Shown here one piece after another: positions 36,429 through 45,338 of a DNA stretch of 64,000 nucleotides. A model generated the notes under the pieces. It saw nothing but the letters and a program-made list of their open reading frames with translations. It searched no databases and was not told the DNA's origin. This stretch comes from Thermococcus celericrescens (GTDB lineage: Archaea; Methanobacteriota_B; Thermococci; Thermococcales; Thermococcaceae), in assembly GCF_001484195.1 (NCBI RefSeq), contig NZ_LLYW01000023.1, positions 1-64,000 of the forward strand, given 5' to 3'. Position 1 is the stretch's first letter. Each line of letters starts with the position of its first letter. The translations under genes and the position numbers were made by a program.

Positions 36429-39400
36429 CCGCTCAGATGGCCGAACATCTCCGCGTGCTCGGCCTCACTCCTCTTCCTTGCCTCCTCCAGTATCTTCATG
36501 GCCTTCTCGAGGCTGAGGGCAACGACGCGCGAGACGCCCTTTCTCATGCTGACGCCTATTATCTTGTCCGCGTTGGCCATCATGACGTCCCTCAGGGTAA
36601 CGACTATGAACTGGCTGTTTTGGGAGGCCTCCTTGATGAGGTCGGCAACGCGCTTGACGTTGGCATCGTCCAGGTGGGCATCGATTTCATCGAAGAGATA
36701 GAACGGCGCCGGTTTGTAGCGCTGGATGGCGAACACGAATGCCAGAGCAGTTAAAGCCTTCTCTCCACCACTCATGGCCTCTATGCGCTTAACGTCCTTT
36801 CCGGCAGGCTTGGCCTCGATTTCAAGGCCCCCCGCGAAGGGGTCGTCCTCGTTCTCAAGGATAAGCCTGGCGCTTCCTCCCGGGGAGAGCTTGGCGAAGA
36901 GCTCTGAGAAGTTCTTGGCTATTTCTCCAAGGGTCTGGAGGAAGACCTGTTTCTTCTGCCCCTCTATCTCCTCGATGAACTCCTCTATGCTCTCCTTCTC
37001 GGCAATGACCTGCTCGCGCTTGCTCTTCAGCTCGAGGTAGCGCCTTTCCACGACCTCGAAGTCCTCAATGGCCTTCATGTTGACCGGTTCGAGGGCGCGT
37101 ATCTCCTCCTCCATTTTCTCTATCTGCTCGCTCAGGGCGTCGAGCTCCAGAGGAACCTCCTTGATGCTCTTGATGAGCCTGGAGTCGTAGTGCCTCAGCT
37201 CATCCCTCTTCTCCCCGAGGGTTGCCTCGTACTGGGCCAGCTTTATCTTGAGCGTGTTGGCCTCTATGCGGAGCTCCTGAAGCTTGGAGCTCAGCTCGTC
37301 CTTCTCGGCGCGTAGATCGATGATCTCGTTCTTGAGCCTCTCGCGTCTCTCACGGAGCTCCTTGAGCTCATCCTTGACGTTCTCCTCCGCCTTCTTGAGC
37401 TCCTCCAGCTCGGCCTCAAAGTCGCTTATGGCCCTCTCATTCTCCTCGATGTTGGCCTTGAGAGCGTTTATCCTGTTGATCAGGCCCTCTATCTCCTCCT
37501 CCAGATCCGCCCTCCTCGGAAGCAATTCCTCGTTTATTCTGACGTCGAGGCCCTCCAGTTTGCTCTCGACCTTGCCGAGCTCCTCGCGGAGCTTGCTTAT
37601 CTCGGCCTCGACCTCCCTGATCTTCTGGTTCAGTTCCCTGGCCTCCGGGTTCTCCAGGGCCTTCTTCAGCTTCGTCCTCTTCTTCTCCAGCCGCTCAATC
37701 CTGCCGCGGAGCTTTGCCATCTCGCCCCGGGTATCGTGGATCCTCTTTTCTAGGGCCTCTATGAGGGCCTCGTTCTCTCTGATTTCCCCCCCGAGGGCCC
37801 TGTCCTCCGCAAGGAGGCGATCCATCTCACGCTGGGTCACCTGGAGATCCTTGCTCAGCTCACTCCTCTTCATGCGGAGTTCAAAGAGCTCGTTCTGAAG
37901 ACCCTTGACCTCAACCCTGAGGGCGTTAACGGCCGATTCCAGAGCCTCTTTCTCGCGCTCCAGCTTCTCAACGCGCTTCCGTATCTCATCCACGTTGACC
38001 CCGAGCTTGCCCCGAGGTCTGTAGTGACCACCGGTTATCGCCCCGCTCCGCTCGAGGAGTTCCCCTCCGAGGGTCACCATGCGGACCTTCCCTATGCCGA
38101 CGGCCCTGGCCTCGTCCATGTCGTTCACTATCAGCGTGTCTCCGAGGGCATGGGCCACCGCGTTTCTGAAGCGCGGGTCGTACTGAACGACGTCCAGGGC
38201 CGGAACCCCGAGGGCGGGCTCCCCCTTCATGGAGCGCGGCTTTATCTTGTTGAGAGGGAGAAAAGTCAGCCTGCCGAGCTTCTTCTCCTTGAGCAGCCTT
38301 ATGGCTTTCTCGGCAACGCGGTCGTCCTCCACGACCACGTGGTCGTAGCTTCCACCGAGGGCGACCTCGACGGCCAGGGCGTAGCTCTCATCACGAACGG
38401 TGATCAGCTCACCGAGGGAGCCGTAGAGGCCCGGGATGTTCTGAGCCTTGAGGAATTCTATAGCACGGTTCCCGCGGACCTCGCGCTGCGCCTCGGCTTT
38501 GATAAGCTCCTCCCTAGCTTTCGAGAGTTCACCCTCGATCTTCTTGAGCTTTCTGCTCTTCTCCTCCAGCTCCTTCTCGGCCTTCTTCAGCCTCGCCTCG
38601 GCCCTGCCCATCCTGCCCTCTACCTCTCCAAGCTCCGAGCGTTTGGTCTCGAGGGCGCTTTTGGCCGCACTGATCTTGGACTTGAGCGCAACTTTCTTTG
38701 CGTTGTTCTGGGCTATCCTGCCCTTTGCGCGCTCTATTTCCTCCTCGAACTTCTTGATATCGCTCTCCTTCATGTAGAGCTCCTTTTTGGCCTCCTCCAG
38801 CTCCTCGACCACGCGGTCAAAGTCCTGCTTCGCGATGGCAAAGTCCCTGTCTATCTCGCCCAGTTTAACAACCAGCTCGTTCTTGATGACTTCCTTCTCC
38901 TTTATTTCCACCCTGAGCTTCTCGCGTCTCTTGTTCCAGCGGCTTATGGCATTTCTGCTCTTCTCTATTTCCTCGGAAACCTTCTTGAGCTCCTCCTTTG
39001 CCTTGGCAAGGCGGTGCTGGCCGTCCTCGATTTCCTTCCTGGCCAGCTCGATGTTCTTTCTGGCCATCTCTATCTTGGACTTGACCTCGCTTATCTTCCT
39101 TGTTACCTCAAGGATGCCGTCCTCGCTTTTTTCCTCGAGCTCCCTTTCGATCGTGTTCAGCTCCTTCTCCCTTGCCACGATCTCCCTGGCGATATCCGTG
39201 AGGCGGGCCTCCATGGCGGCTATCTCCGCCTCTATCTCCTTGTCGCGCAGGTTGCTCTCCTCTATCAGGGACTCGAGCTTTCTTATCTCTCCGAGGAGGA
39301 GCGTGACCTTCGCCCTCTCGACGCGGTCCTTGAGGTCAAGGTAGCGGAGCGCGTCGTTTCTCTCCTTCTCAAGCTTGTCAAGCTGGGTTTTGACCTCGCG

Positions 39401-39991
39401 GATGAGCAGATCGACCCTCGCGAGGTTCTCCTCAGCCTGCTTGAGCTCCTTCAGGGCCTTCTCCTTCTTGGCATCGTACTCCGCTATGCCAGAAATTTCG
39501 TCTATGAGCATCCTCCTCTCGGTGGGACTCATCTTGATGAACTTGGTGATGTCTCCCTGCAGAACAAGGTTGTAGCCCTCAGGGGAAATCATCGCCGCGC
39601 TGAGGACGTCGAGGATGTCGCTTCTGCTGCTCCTCTTGCCGTTGAGCCAGTAGGTGCTCCTGCCGTCGGGATAGACGCGCCGCTTTATAACGACCTCGTC
39701 CTCGTCGATGGGAAATCCCCTGTCCTCGTTGTTGAAATACATGGCAACCTCAGCGTACTTTGCCGGCGCTTCCGTCTTGGTGCCTGCGAATATGAGGTCG
39801 CTTATCCTCGTGGCACGCATCGCCTTGGCGGACAGGCCACCGAGAACGAAGAGCACGGCGTCACCGATGTTGCTCTTTCCAGAACCGTTGGCACCGACGA
39901 TCGCTGTGAATCCTTTGGAAAGCGGAACGACGACTTTCCTGTTACCGTAAGATTTGAAGCCTTTCATTTCAATCTTCTCAATGTACGGCAT
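36425..39991 (-). CDS. smc: chromosome segregation ATPase Smc
   Basis: 1188 aa, complete. N-terminal ATPase half with Walker A GANGSGKSN, long coiled coil, hinge domain at about residues 515-640 (IPGLYGSLGELITV to RPRGKLGVNV), second coiled coil, then C-terminal ATPase half with the ABC signature MSGGEKALTALAF and Walker B FYLFDEIDAHLD. Forms the arms of archaeal condensin with ScpA (next gene). A 38-bp mini-remnant of the IS605-like family lies in the promoter region just upstream (40040-40077). Confidence 0.96.
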   Translation of the reverse strand: MPYIEKIEMKGFKSYGNRKVVVPLSKGFTAIVGANGSGKSNIGDAVLFVLGGLSAKAMRATRISDLIFAGTKTEAPAKYAEVAMYFNNEDRGFPIDEDEVVIKRRVYPDGRSTYWLNGKRSSRSDILDVLSAAMISPEGYNLVLQGDITKFIKMSPTERRMLIDEISGIAEYDAKKEKALKELKQAEENLARVDLLIREVKTQLDKLEKERNDALRYLDLKDRVERAKVTLLLGEIRKLESLIEESNLRDKEIEAEIAAMEARLTDIAREIVAREKELNTIERELEEKSEDGILEVTRKISEVKSKIEMARKNIELARKEIEDGQHRLAKAKEELKKVSEEIEKSRNAISRWNKRREKLRVEIKEKEVIKNELVVKLGEIDRDFAIAKQDFDRVVEELEEAKKELYMKESDIKKFEEEIERAKGRIAQNNAKKVALKSKISAAKSALETKRSELGEVEGRMGRAEARLKKAEKELEEKSRKLKKIEGELSKAREELIKAEAQREVRGNRAIEFLKAQNIPGLYGSLGELITVRDESYALAVEVALGGSYDHVVVEDDRVAEKAIRLLKEKKLGRLTFLPLNKIKPRSMKGEPALGVPALDVVQYDPRFRNAVAHALGDTLIVNDMDEARAVGIGKVRMVTLGGELLERSGAITGGHYRPRGKLGVNVDEIRKRVEKLEREKEALESAVNALRVEVKGLQNELFELRMKRSELSKDLQVTQREMDRLLAEDRALGGEIRENEALIEALEKRIHDTRGEMAKLRGRIERLEKKRTKLKKALENPEARELNQKIREVEAEISKLREELGKVESKLEGLDVRINEELLPRRADLEEEIEGLINRINALKANIEENERAISDFEAELEELKKAEENVKDELKELRERRERLKNEIIDLRAEKDELSSKLQELRIEANTLKIKLAQYEATLGEKRDELRHYDSRLIKSIKEVPLELDALSEQIEKMEEEIRALEPVNMKAIEDFEVVERRYLELKSKREQVIAEKESIEEFIEEIEGQKKQVFLQTLGEIAKNFSELFAKLSPGGSARLILENEDDPFAGGLEIEAKPAGKDVKRIEAMSGGEKALTALAFVFAIQRYKPAPFYLFDEIDAHLDDANVKRVADLIKEASQNSQFIVVTLRDVMMANADKIIGVSMRKGVSRVVALSLEKAMKILEEARKRSEAEHAEMFGHLSG

Positions 39992-40035
39992 GCCCTACAC
40001 CTAAACGGGAGAATGGCAAAGAAGGTTATATAACT

Positions 40036-40077
40036 TTACTCCTTTTGAAAGCCCCGTTCCTTGGGGCGAGGAGTACT
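40036..40077 (+). repeat. mini-remnant of the IS605-like element (outer ends only)
   Basis: TTAC target-like bases followed by CTTTTGAAAGCCCCGT and, after a short gap, GGGGCGAGGAG, i.e. the outermost left end fused to right-end sequence with everything between deleted. It includes a GCCCC/GGGGC hairpin. It matches the remnant at 57709-57757 in CTTTTGAAAGCCYCGT. Being short, it could also be a hairpin terminator of the upstream DUF835 gene. Confidence 0.45.
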
Positions 40078-40088
40078 CGGCTGCGTGC

Positions 40089-40514
40089 TCACTCGACTAT
40101 CCTGCGGAGGATGTTCAGAACCCTGCTGTCGAGGCCGTCGCTGACGGTGACGTAAAACTCGGAGTTCGTGAGAAGGGTCATGTCCCGAAGCTTGCTGACG
40201 AACCTGAGCGTCGGCTCGACCCCGTTCTCTATCATGAGGTACTCTATGGCGTCTAGAATGACGTCCACGTCCTCATCCTGGAGTTGCTCCCACACCATCT
40301 GCTCGATGGCATGGAGCTTCGAAGGGGATACTGCGTTAGGGTGGGAGACTTTGGTGATCCACATCAGATAGACGTTGGGACGGCTGACCTCAAAGGGGGG
40401 CCTCCGGGTTATGAGAATCTTTCCTTTGTTGGGGTTTTTCTTCAGAATCTCGTCGAGACGCCGATAATCCAGTATCCTTGAGTCTTTCTTAAGGGGTCGC
40501 CCCCTAAACCGCAT
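40089..40514 (-). CDS. DUF835 domain protein (soluble)
   Basis: 141 aa, essentially a bare DUF835 domain: ILITRRPPFEVSRPNVYLMWITKV, then VDVILDAIEYLMIENGVEPTLRFVSKLRDM and a C-terminal strand/helix. Compared with the paralogue at 6391-7137 it lacks the membrane segments, so it would be cytoplasmic. It lies upstream of smc on the same strand with a 97-bp gap. Function unknown. Confidence 0.75.
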   Translation of the reverse strand: MRFRGRPLKKDSRILDYRRLDEILKKNPNKGKILITRRPPFEVSRPNVYLMWITKVSHPNAVSPSKLHAIEQMVWEQLQDEDVDVILDAIEYLMIENGVEPTLRFVSKLRDMTLLTNSEFYVTVSDGLDSRVLNILRRIVE

Positions 40515-40688
40515 AAGTCATCACTTCGTACGGATTCACTCGATTTTATCTACATCCTATTACGGGGCACAGTAAGTTTGTTAATCCGCTTATAAACGTT
40601 ACTGCGTGAGATTGAACAGACAAATACACGACTCATTGGGTTAAAGGGAAAAGGGGGTAGAGACCTCAAAACCGGGTGGGTTCCTTTA

Positions 40689-41090
40689 TTACTCTTTTCT
40701 CTCACACAGTTCGAGAAGCACACCGGTTACGGCCTTCGGGTGAACGAAGGCTATCCTTGCACCTCCAGCCCCAATCCTGGGCTGTTCATCGATCAGCCTG
40801 TAGCCCTCCCCCTTGAGCTTCTCAAGCTGTCCCTCGATGTCATCAACACCCAGGGCTATGTGGTGTATTCCCTCACCGCGCTTGGCGATGAACTTGGCTA
40901 TAGGCGAGTCCTCAGCGGTCGGCTCGAGGAGCTCAATCCTGCTCTCGCCGACGTGGATTATCGCGGTCCTCACCTTCTGGTCGGGCACCTCTTCGATCTC
41001 CTCCACCTTGAGACCAAGGCCCTCCCAGACTTTGATGGCCTCTTCCAGGTTCTTAACGGCTATACCAACGTGGTCTATCTTCTTTATCAT
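40689..41090 (-). CDS. mce: methylmalonyl-CoA epimerase
   Basis: 133 aa, vicinal-oxygen-chelate fold. Converts (S)- and (R)-methylmalonyl-CoA. Metal ligands visible: H in [10 protein letters not shown] at the N-terminus, H in [12 protein letters not shown] and E in [11 protein letters not shown]. It overlaps the meaB gene by 4 bp at its start. With the B12-domain subunit and the MeaB GTPase upstream it forms the accessory part of the methylmalonyl-CoA mutase pathway; the large catalytic mutase subunit is not in the window. Confidence 0.94.
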   Translation of the reverse strand: MIKKIDHVGIAVKNLEEAIKVWEGLGLKVEEIEEVPDQKVRTAIIHVGESRIELLEPTAEDSPIAKFIAKRGEGIHHIALGVDDIEGQLEKLKGEGYRLIDEQPRIGAGGARIAFVHPKAVTGVLLELCERKE

Positions 41091-42046
41091 ACCTTCACCC
41101 CCAGGGCTTTTTCGAGTATCCTATCCGCGGCAGAGTACGGGTCGATCTCGCGTCTCACAACCATCCCTATCAAAGACGAAATCTCTTCCTCGCCGAGCTT
41201 CTCCCCCACTATCCTTGATATCCTCCCCGAGACTATCGTCTTGACTTCCTCCTCGGCCCTGAACTGCCTCTTCCGCTCTATCTCCCCGCTCCCCTCAAGG
41301 AACTCCCTGTGTTCGCTGATCGCATTCCAGAGGTCGCGTATTCCCCGCATGGTCGTCGCGACCGTCTCCACGATTCGCGGCCGCCAGCCCCGTCTCTCCC
41401 AGCGCTCCTTCTCAAGGTCAAGCATCATGTTGAGCTCGAAGTACGTGGCATCGGCCCCCTCCTTGTCGGCCTTGTTGATGACGAATACGTCGGCTATTTC
41501 CATGAGCCCGGCCTTTATTGCCTGTATGTCGTCGCCCAGACCCGGGACCGTGACGAGGACGACCGTGTCGGCGGTCTTAACGATGTCGATCTCAATCTGG
41601 CCGACGCCGACGGTCTCCACAAAGATCACATCGCAGCCGTAGGCATCGAGAACCTTGATGGCATCGGCCGTGGCCTTGGCAAGGCCCCCGAGGGAGCCGC
41701 GCGTCGCCATACTCCTGATGAAGACACCTGGATCGGTCGAATGCCTCTGCATCCTTATCCTGTCTCCGAGAAGGGCGCCGCCGGTGAAGGGTGAGGTGGG
41801 GTCTATAGCTATAACGCCGACGACCTTGCCTTCCTCCCTCGCAACGCGGATGAGCTTGTCGAGAAGGGTGGACTTTCCGGCCCCCGGCGGACCCGTGATG
41901 CCGACGATATAGGCGTTGCCCGTGTGGGGATAGATTTTCGAGATTATCTCCCTCGCCTTTTCCTCATCGTTTTCAACGAGGGTTATGAGGCGCGCAGTGG
42001 CGCGCTTGTCGCCGGTGAGCATCCTCTCTATGAGACCGTCTAACAT
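41087..42046 (-). CDS. meaB: methylmalonyl-CoA mutase-associated GTPase (MeaB/ArgK)
   Basis: 319-aa G3E-type P-loop GTPase that protects and reloads methylmalonyl-CoA mutase with its cobalamin cofactor. Walker [15 protein letters not shown], switch region [32 protein letters not shown] (G3) and [10 protein letters not shown] (NKxD). Start ATG 42046 behind GGTGG; the GTG three codons earlier overlaps that site. Older annotations call this family ArgK (LAO/AO transport ATPase), which is misleading here. Confidence 0.94.
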   Translation of the reverse strand: MLDGLIERMLTGDKRATARLITLVENDEEKAREIISKIYPHTGNAYIVGITGPPGAGKSTLLDKLIRVAREEGKVVGVIAIDPTSPFTGGALLGDRIRMQRHSTDPGVFIRSMATRGSLGGLAKATADAIKVLDAYGCDVIFVETVGVGQIEIDIVKTADTVVLVTVPGLGDDIQAIKAGLMEIADVFVINKADKEGADATYFELNMMLDLEKERWERRGWRPRIVETVATTMRGIRDLWNAISEHREFLEGSGEIERKRQFRAEEEVKTIVSGRISRIVGEKLGEEEISSLIGMVVRREIDPYSAADRILEKALGVKV

Positions 42047-42093
42047 CGCCACCACTAGGACAAATTATCCAGGTAAGAAATTATAAAGTTTGC

Positions 42094-42525
42094 TCAGTTC
42101 TCCCTGAATTTCTTCAGCTTCGGCGCGTTCTCGTCTATGAAGCCGATTATATCCTCAATCGGGCTGCCGGGGCCAAAAACCCTTGCCACGCCCATCTTCT
42201 CGAGCTGTTCGGCGTCGTCGGGCGGGATTATTCCACCGGCTATAACGAGAACGTCCTCGCTGATCTTCAGGCCGCGCTCTTCGAGGAGTCTGAGTATCTT
42301 CGGTATGAGAACCATGTGGGCCCCGGAGAGGATGCTTATTCCAAGGACATCAACGTCCTCCTGAACAACGCTCTCGGCTATCTGCTCGGGGGTCTGCCTG
42401 ATTCCAGTGTAGATGACCTCAAAACCGGCATCGCGCAGGGCCCTGGCGACGACCTTGGCCCCCCTGTCGTGACCGTCAAGTCCCGGCTTCGCAACGAGAA
42501 CCCTAACCTTGGAGCGCTCGACCAT
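42094..42525 (-). CDS. methylmalonyl-CoA mutase small subunit (B12-binding domain)
   Basis: 143 aa, the cobalamin-binding domain as a separate chain, as usual in archaea. The B12 histidine loop is seen as [15 protein letters not shown] (DxHxxG), followed by [13 protein letters not shown] and [14 protein letters not shown]. Pairs with a large TIM-barrel subunit encoded elsewhere. Start ATG 42525 ([15 protein letters not shown]), with GGTGGTGA upstream. First gene of the three-gene operon continuing with meaB and mce. Confidence 0.93.
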   Translation of the reverse strand: MVERSKVRVLVAKPGLDGHDRGAKVVARALRDAGFEVIYTGIRQTPEQIAESVVQEDVDVLGISILSGAHMVLIPKILRLLEERGLKISEDVLVIAGGIIPPDDAEQLEKMGVARVFGPGSPIEDIIGFIDENAPKLKKFREN

Positions 42526-42646
42526 TTTCACCACCGCCCCACTTTTGTTTCCCGCGGTATTTAAAGATTGTCAAAACTCAAGGTTAAGCTTTACGTTGGA
42601 TATTTTGTCCAGAAGGCTTTATAACGTCCCCACGAGAGGATAGAGC

Positions 42647-43303
42647 ATGCTCAAGTTTCTCCACGATGCCCACACCCACACCGCCTACTCAGACGGCACG
42701 GGATCAATAGCCGACAGCGTGGCCGCGGCGGAGGCGAGGGGGCTGGCGCTGCTCGGGATAACCGACCATAGCCACCACTTCGAACCCGGAACCCTCGGCC
42801 GCTACATCAGGGAGGTCAGGTACTGGGGCGAGGACGCGGAGCTGACGATTCTGGCCGGAGTGGAGGGCAACATAACTGCAGGGGGCGTCGATGTCCCGGG
42901 CTTCATGGCGGAGAAGCTTGACTACGTGATAGCGAGCGTCCACGAGTGGCTCGAGAGGCCGGAGGAATACGTGGAACTGGTGAAACTCGCCCTCGAAGAC
43001 GACAACGTTGACATCATCGGCCATTTCGGAGCCAGCTTCCCCTACATCGGCTTCCCGTCCGCCGACGAGCTGGAGGAAATACTCGATCTGGCGGAGGCGA
43101 GGGGCAAGGCCTTTGAGATAAGCTCCCGCTACCGAGTACCGGACATCGACTTCATCCGTGAATGCATAAGGCGCGGGATAAAGCTCACCTTCGCGAGCGA
43201 TGCCCACTCTCCGGGGGAGGTGGGCGGCGTTTCCTGGAGCGAGAGGATATTCGAGAAGGCGGGCGGGGCGAGGGAAGACCTGCTGTTCGGAGAGTTCCTG
43301 TGA
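42647..43303 (+). CDS. PHP-domain phosphoesterase
   Basis: 218 aa, PHP (polymerase and histidinol phosphatase) trinuclear-metal fold. Metal motifs: HDAHTHTAYSDG, ITDHSHH, AGVEGNI, IASVHEW, DIIGHFGA and FASDAHSPGEVGG. Length and motifs resemble stand-alone PHP phosphatases / histidinol-phosphatase-like enzymes; substrate unknown. ATG 42647, about 30 bp behind a TATA-like CTTTATAACG. A gene-free, repeat-containing kilobase follows. Confidence 0.86.
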   Translation: MLKFLHDAHTHTAYSDGTGSIADSVAAAEARGLALLGITDHSHHFEPGTLGRYIREVRYWGEDAELTILAGVEGNITAGGVDVPGFMAEKLDYVIASVHEWLERPEEYVELVKLALEDDNVDIIGHFGASFPYIGFPSADELEEILDLAEARGKAFEISSRYRVPDIDFIRECIRRGIKLTFASDAHSPGEVGGVSWSERIFEKAGGAREDLLFGEFL

Positions 43304-43367
43304 GACGTCGCCTTTTGGACTGGATTTCCTGCCTGTGACACCGGCAACCTGAGAAAGCGAGACGAAG

Positions 43368-43514
43368 CCGTTGGTTCTCTGGGAGTCTTATTGTCTGGGG
43401 GGACGTCCCGTCCCCCACACCCCCTCAAGATCCACCCAACTCTAGGAAGTATTGCAACGGCTGCCGGTGAGCGTCTCGCTGTTCCTTTCAATTCTCTTGG
43501 AGTCTTATTACAAC
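43368..43514 (+). CRISPR. relic CRISPR array: one good and two degenerate repeats
   Basis: A 30-nt unit at 43485-43514 reads CTTTCAATTCT then CTTGGAGTCTTATTACAAC. On the minus strand it begins GTTGTAATAAGACT and ends with the Thermococcales repeat tag ATTGAAAG, about 25 of 30 positions as in the Pyrococcus furiosus repeat from memory. Degenerate units lie at 43368-43397 (core TTCTCTGGGAGTCTTATTG) and about 43429-43458 (CTCTAGGAAGTATTGCAAC). Spacers would be about 31 and 26 nt, shorter than normal. No leader or cas genes nearby, so probably a decayed array end. Confidence 0.5.
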
Positions 43515-43522
43515 ACATGGGA

Positions 43523-43843
43523 ATTTTCCCAGTTTCGCCCACTGACCTCCTCCCGGCCGTGAGGGGCGAGGGTTCGGCTTACCCCTCGCCAGTGGCGGGA
43601 AGGTTTTCGGGCACTCATTCACCTACTCCCGTCGCCGGTTTCAGCTCAGCCCGAGGGGACGGTCTTGCCCCCGTTACCCCTACCACCAGAGCGGATTGGG
43701 GTTATCACTCAAAGGCCACTCATCAGGTTTCAAACCGCTCAAAGGCGGTTCTTGAAAGGACGCCTTACGGCGTCTTCCTCCCAATGGCGGGAGGACACGT
43801 GAAACCCCTCGTCCCATTAGATTGTTTTCGAGTGGCCCCTCCG
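43523..43843 (-). ncRNA. predicted stand-alone omega-RNA-like transcript, copy A
   Basis: Minus strand. A TATA-like CTTTAAACTT (43862-43871) would start RNA near 43840. Helix GGCCACTC/GAGTGGCC (43830-43837 with 43714-43721) encloses hairpins GACGCC-GTAA-GGCGTC (43759-43774) and AACCGC...GCGGTT (43733-43750). The scaffold hairpin shared with tnpB elements follows (43674-43704), and the right end GGAGGTCA. The expected guide starts GTGGGCGAAACTGGG, drawn from DNA next to the relic CRISPR repeats. Not supported by expression data. Confidence 0.45.
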
Positions 43844-43949
43844 AGGCCTTACTACACCTTGAAGTTTAAAGGGGTTTCGACTGTTGGAATGCTGGATTAC
43901 CGATTACTGCACCCCCGCTCTAAAAGGCGAGACTTTCAGAAGAAAAAAG
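43543..43949 (-). mobile_element. tnpB-less IS605-like mini-element, copy A
   Basis: 407 bp, no convincing ORF. Right end TGACCTCC at 43543 (GGAGGTCA on the minus strand), left end at 43949 bordered by GTAA (TTAC on the minus strand, 43950-43953). Roughly nine in ten bases match copy B by eye over the inner ~270 bp, including identical runs at 43743-43777 and 43875-43911. It contains the same ACCCCTACC...GGGGTTATC block as the tnpB 3' ends. Confidence 0.75.
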
Positions 43950-43953
43950 GTAA

Positions 43954-44377
43954 AGCTTTGAGGAGCTTCCAATATTTAAGTCTTTCTGGAAATCCCTGCT
44001 AGGGGAACCGCGGCAGGCGTTCAATTCTGGCAGTCCGAGGAGTCCCCGGAGCCATTGGATGGGCGGAACGGCCGCAATCCTCGGGCAAACAAAGATGTGC
44101 ACGGGATTTCCCCTGGCTTCAAAGGGCTTGGAATTTAAAATGGGCAAACAAACCATCCTCAAATCAGAAAAGACTGGATTATGGTGGAGATACGCATGTT
44201 CCCGCCCCCGCGCTGCCCGCATTCCAATTTCCGAAAAAATTTCGTTATAATACCGTTGGATAATGGTAACATGTGGGTACAGTTCTTGGCCCCAAACAAT
44301 CGCCTTCCAGGGGATGGAGAAAAGGACTTTTCGAAATTCCAGCAGTTATGGCGGAGAAAACTTAGAACAGCGAAACC
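43954..44377. other. gene-free stretch between mini-element A and maf
   Basis: About 420 bp with several short open frames on both strands but none with a ribosome site, family match or typical codon use. Weakly repetitive (GGGCAAACAAA occurs twice, near 44091 and 44142). No RNA gene or clear inverted repeat recognised. Probably decayed accessory DNA continuous with the relic CRISPR and element A. Confidence 0.5.
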
Positions 44378-44938
44378 TCAACGTGATAGGACCTCAAATC
44401 CCAGCTCCCTCAGCTTCCAGATTATCTCAAGCGGGAATCCGACGACGTTGTAGTAGTCCCCGCGGATCCACTCGACGAAGAGGCCCGCCTTCCCCTGTAT
44501 GCCGTAGGCCCCCGCCTTGTCCATCGGCTCGCCGGTGTCGATGTACGCCCCGATGATATCGTCGTCCAGCTCGCGGAACTTGACCTCCGTGACGGCAACC
44601 CCCGAAATCTCCCGGCCCTCGTGGATTATACAGTAGCCCGTCGTGACCCTGTGGACCCTCCCGCTGAGGAGCCGGAGCATTTCGAAGGCCTCCTCCCTGC
44701 TCCCCGGTTTGCCGAGGATGTGGCCGTCTATGCTGACGACGGTGTCGGCACCGATAACGGTTCCGCTAACGCGGCCGTGCACCTCCCTGGCTTTCCTCCT
44801 CGCCAGCTCGAGCGCGTACTCGGCGGGGTTTTCTATGCTGCACTCCTCGCTCGCATTGCTCGGAATAACCTCGAACTCCCGTATGAACCTGGCGAGTATC
44901 TCCCGCCGCCTCGGTGAAGCAGATGCCAGAACCAGCAT
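44378..44938 (-). CDS. Maf-like nucleotide pyrophosphatase
   Basis: 186 aa. House-cleaning nucleoside triphosphate pyrophosphatase of the Maf/YhdE family (dTTP/UTP or modified nucleotides). The signature SASPRRREIL is at the N-terminus, with VIGADTVVSIDG, LGKPGSREEAFEML and KAGAYGIQGKAGLFVEWIRGDYYNVVG downstream. ATG 44938. The Maf subclass is not decided here. Confidence 0.92.
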   Translation of the reverse strand: MLVLASASPRRREILARFIREFEVIPSNASEECSIENPAEYALELARRKAREVHGRVSGTVIGADTVVSIDGHILGKPGSREEAFEMLRLLSGRVHRVTTGYCIIHEGREISGVAVTEVKFRELDDDIIGAYIDTGEPMDKAGAYGIQGKAGLFVEWIRGDYYNVVGFPLEIIWKLRELGFEVLSR

Positions 44939-45058
44939 GGTATTCCCTTCCGGAAAGGGTTAAAAAATCTTGCGAGACGGAGGAAGAAAGGCCACCGGTT
45001 CACTCCATCCCCTCAACCTTTCTCTCCAGCGCCTTTATCTCGCCCCCAGGTGGAAATC

Positions 45059-45292
45059 TCAGCCATCGGCGGCATTCCCCTGGCCTTTTAGGGATTCCAG
45101 CTCCGTCCTCAGGGATTCGAGCTTCTCGTTGAACTCCCTCCTCATCTCCCCCATCTTCCAGACGACGGTGCCAAAGGCGATGACGAGGAGACCAAGCCCC
45201 AGGGCACGGCCCTCGGTTATCAGAATACCCGCCAGCCCAAGGGCGCTCAAAACGGCACCGAGCGTTTCAAGGGGGTCGTACCTCTCTCCCAC
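45059..45292 (-). CDS. small membrane protein with C-terminal coiled coil
   Basis: 77 aa: a hydrophobic hairpin (LGAVLSALGLAGILITEG, ALGLGLLVIAFGTVVWKM) and a heptad-like tail (MRREFNEKLESLRTELESLKG) that probably oligomerises. Function unknown. It lies between maf and the PIN-ATPase gene on the same strand. Confidence 0.65.
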   Translation of the reverse strand: MGERYDPLETLGAVLSALGLAGILITEGRALGLGLLVIAFGTVVWKMGEMRREFNEKLESLRTELESLKGQGNAADG

Positions 45293-45338
45293 TGCTTACC
45301 ACCATGGAAAAGAAGAAAGCAAACTATAAAAAGTTTGC

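Noticed and set aside
38024-40033. Long plus-strand open frame opposite smc (669 codons)
   Set aside because: Mirror frame of the smc coiled-coil codons; Leu-rich composition without motifs or a start site.
43391-44002. 203-codon open frame across mini-element A
   Set aside because: It has no ribosome site, is not kept open in copies B and C, and crosses the element border; the conserved signal is RNA-like structure instead.
44018-44035. GTTCAATTCTGGCAGTCC as another CRISPR repeat remnant
   Set aside because: Matches only the TTCAATTCT and AGTC parts; too short and isolated to count.
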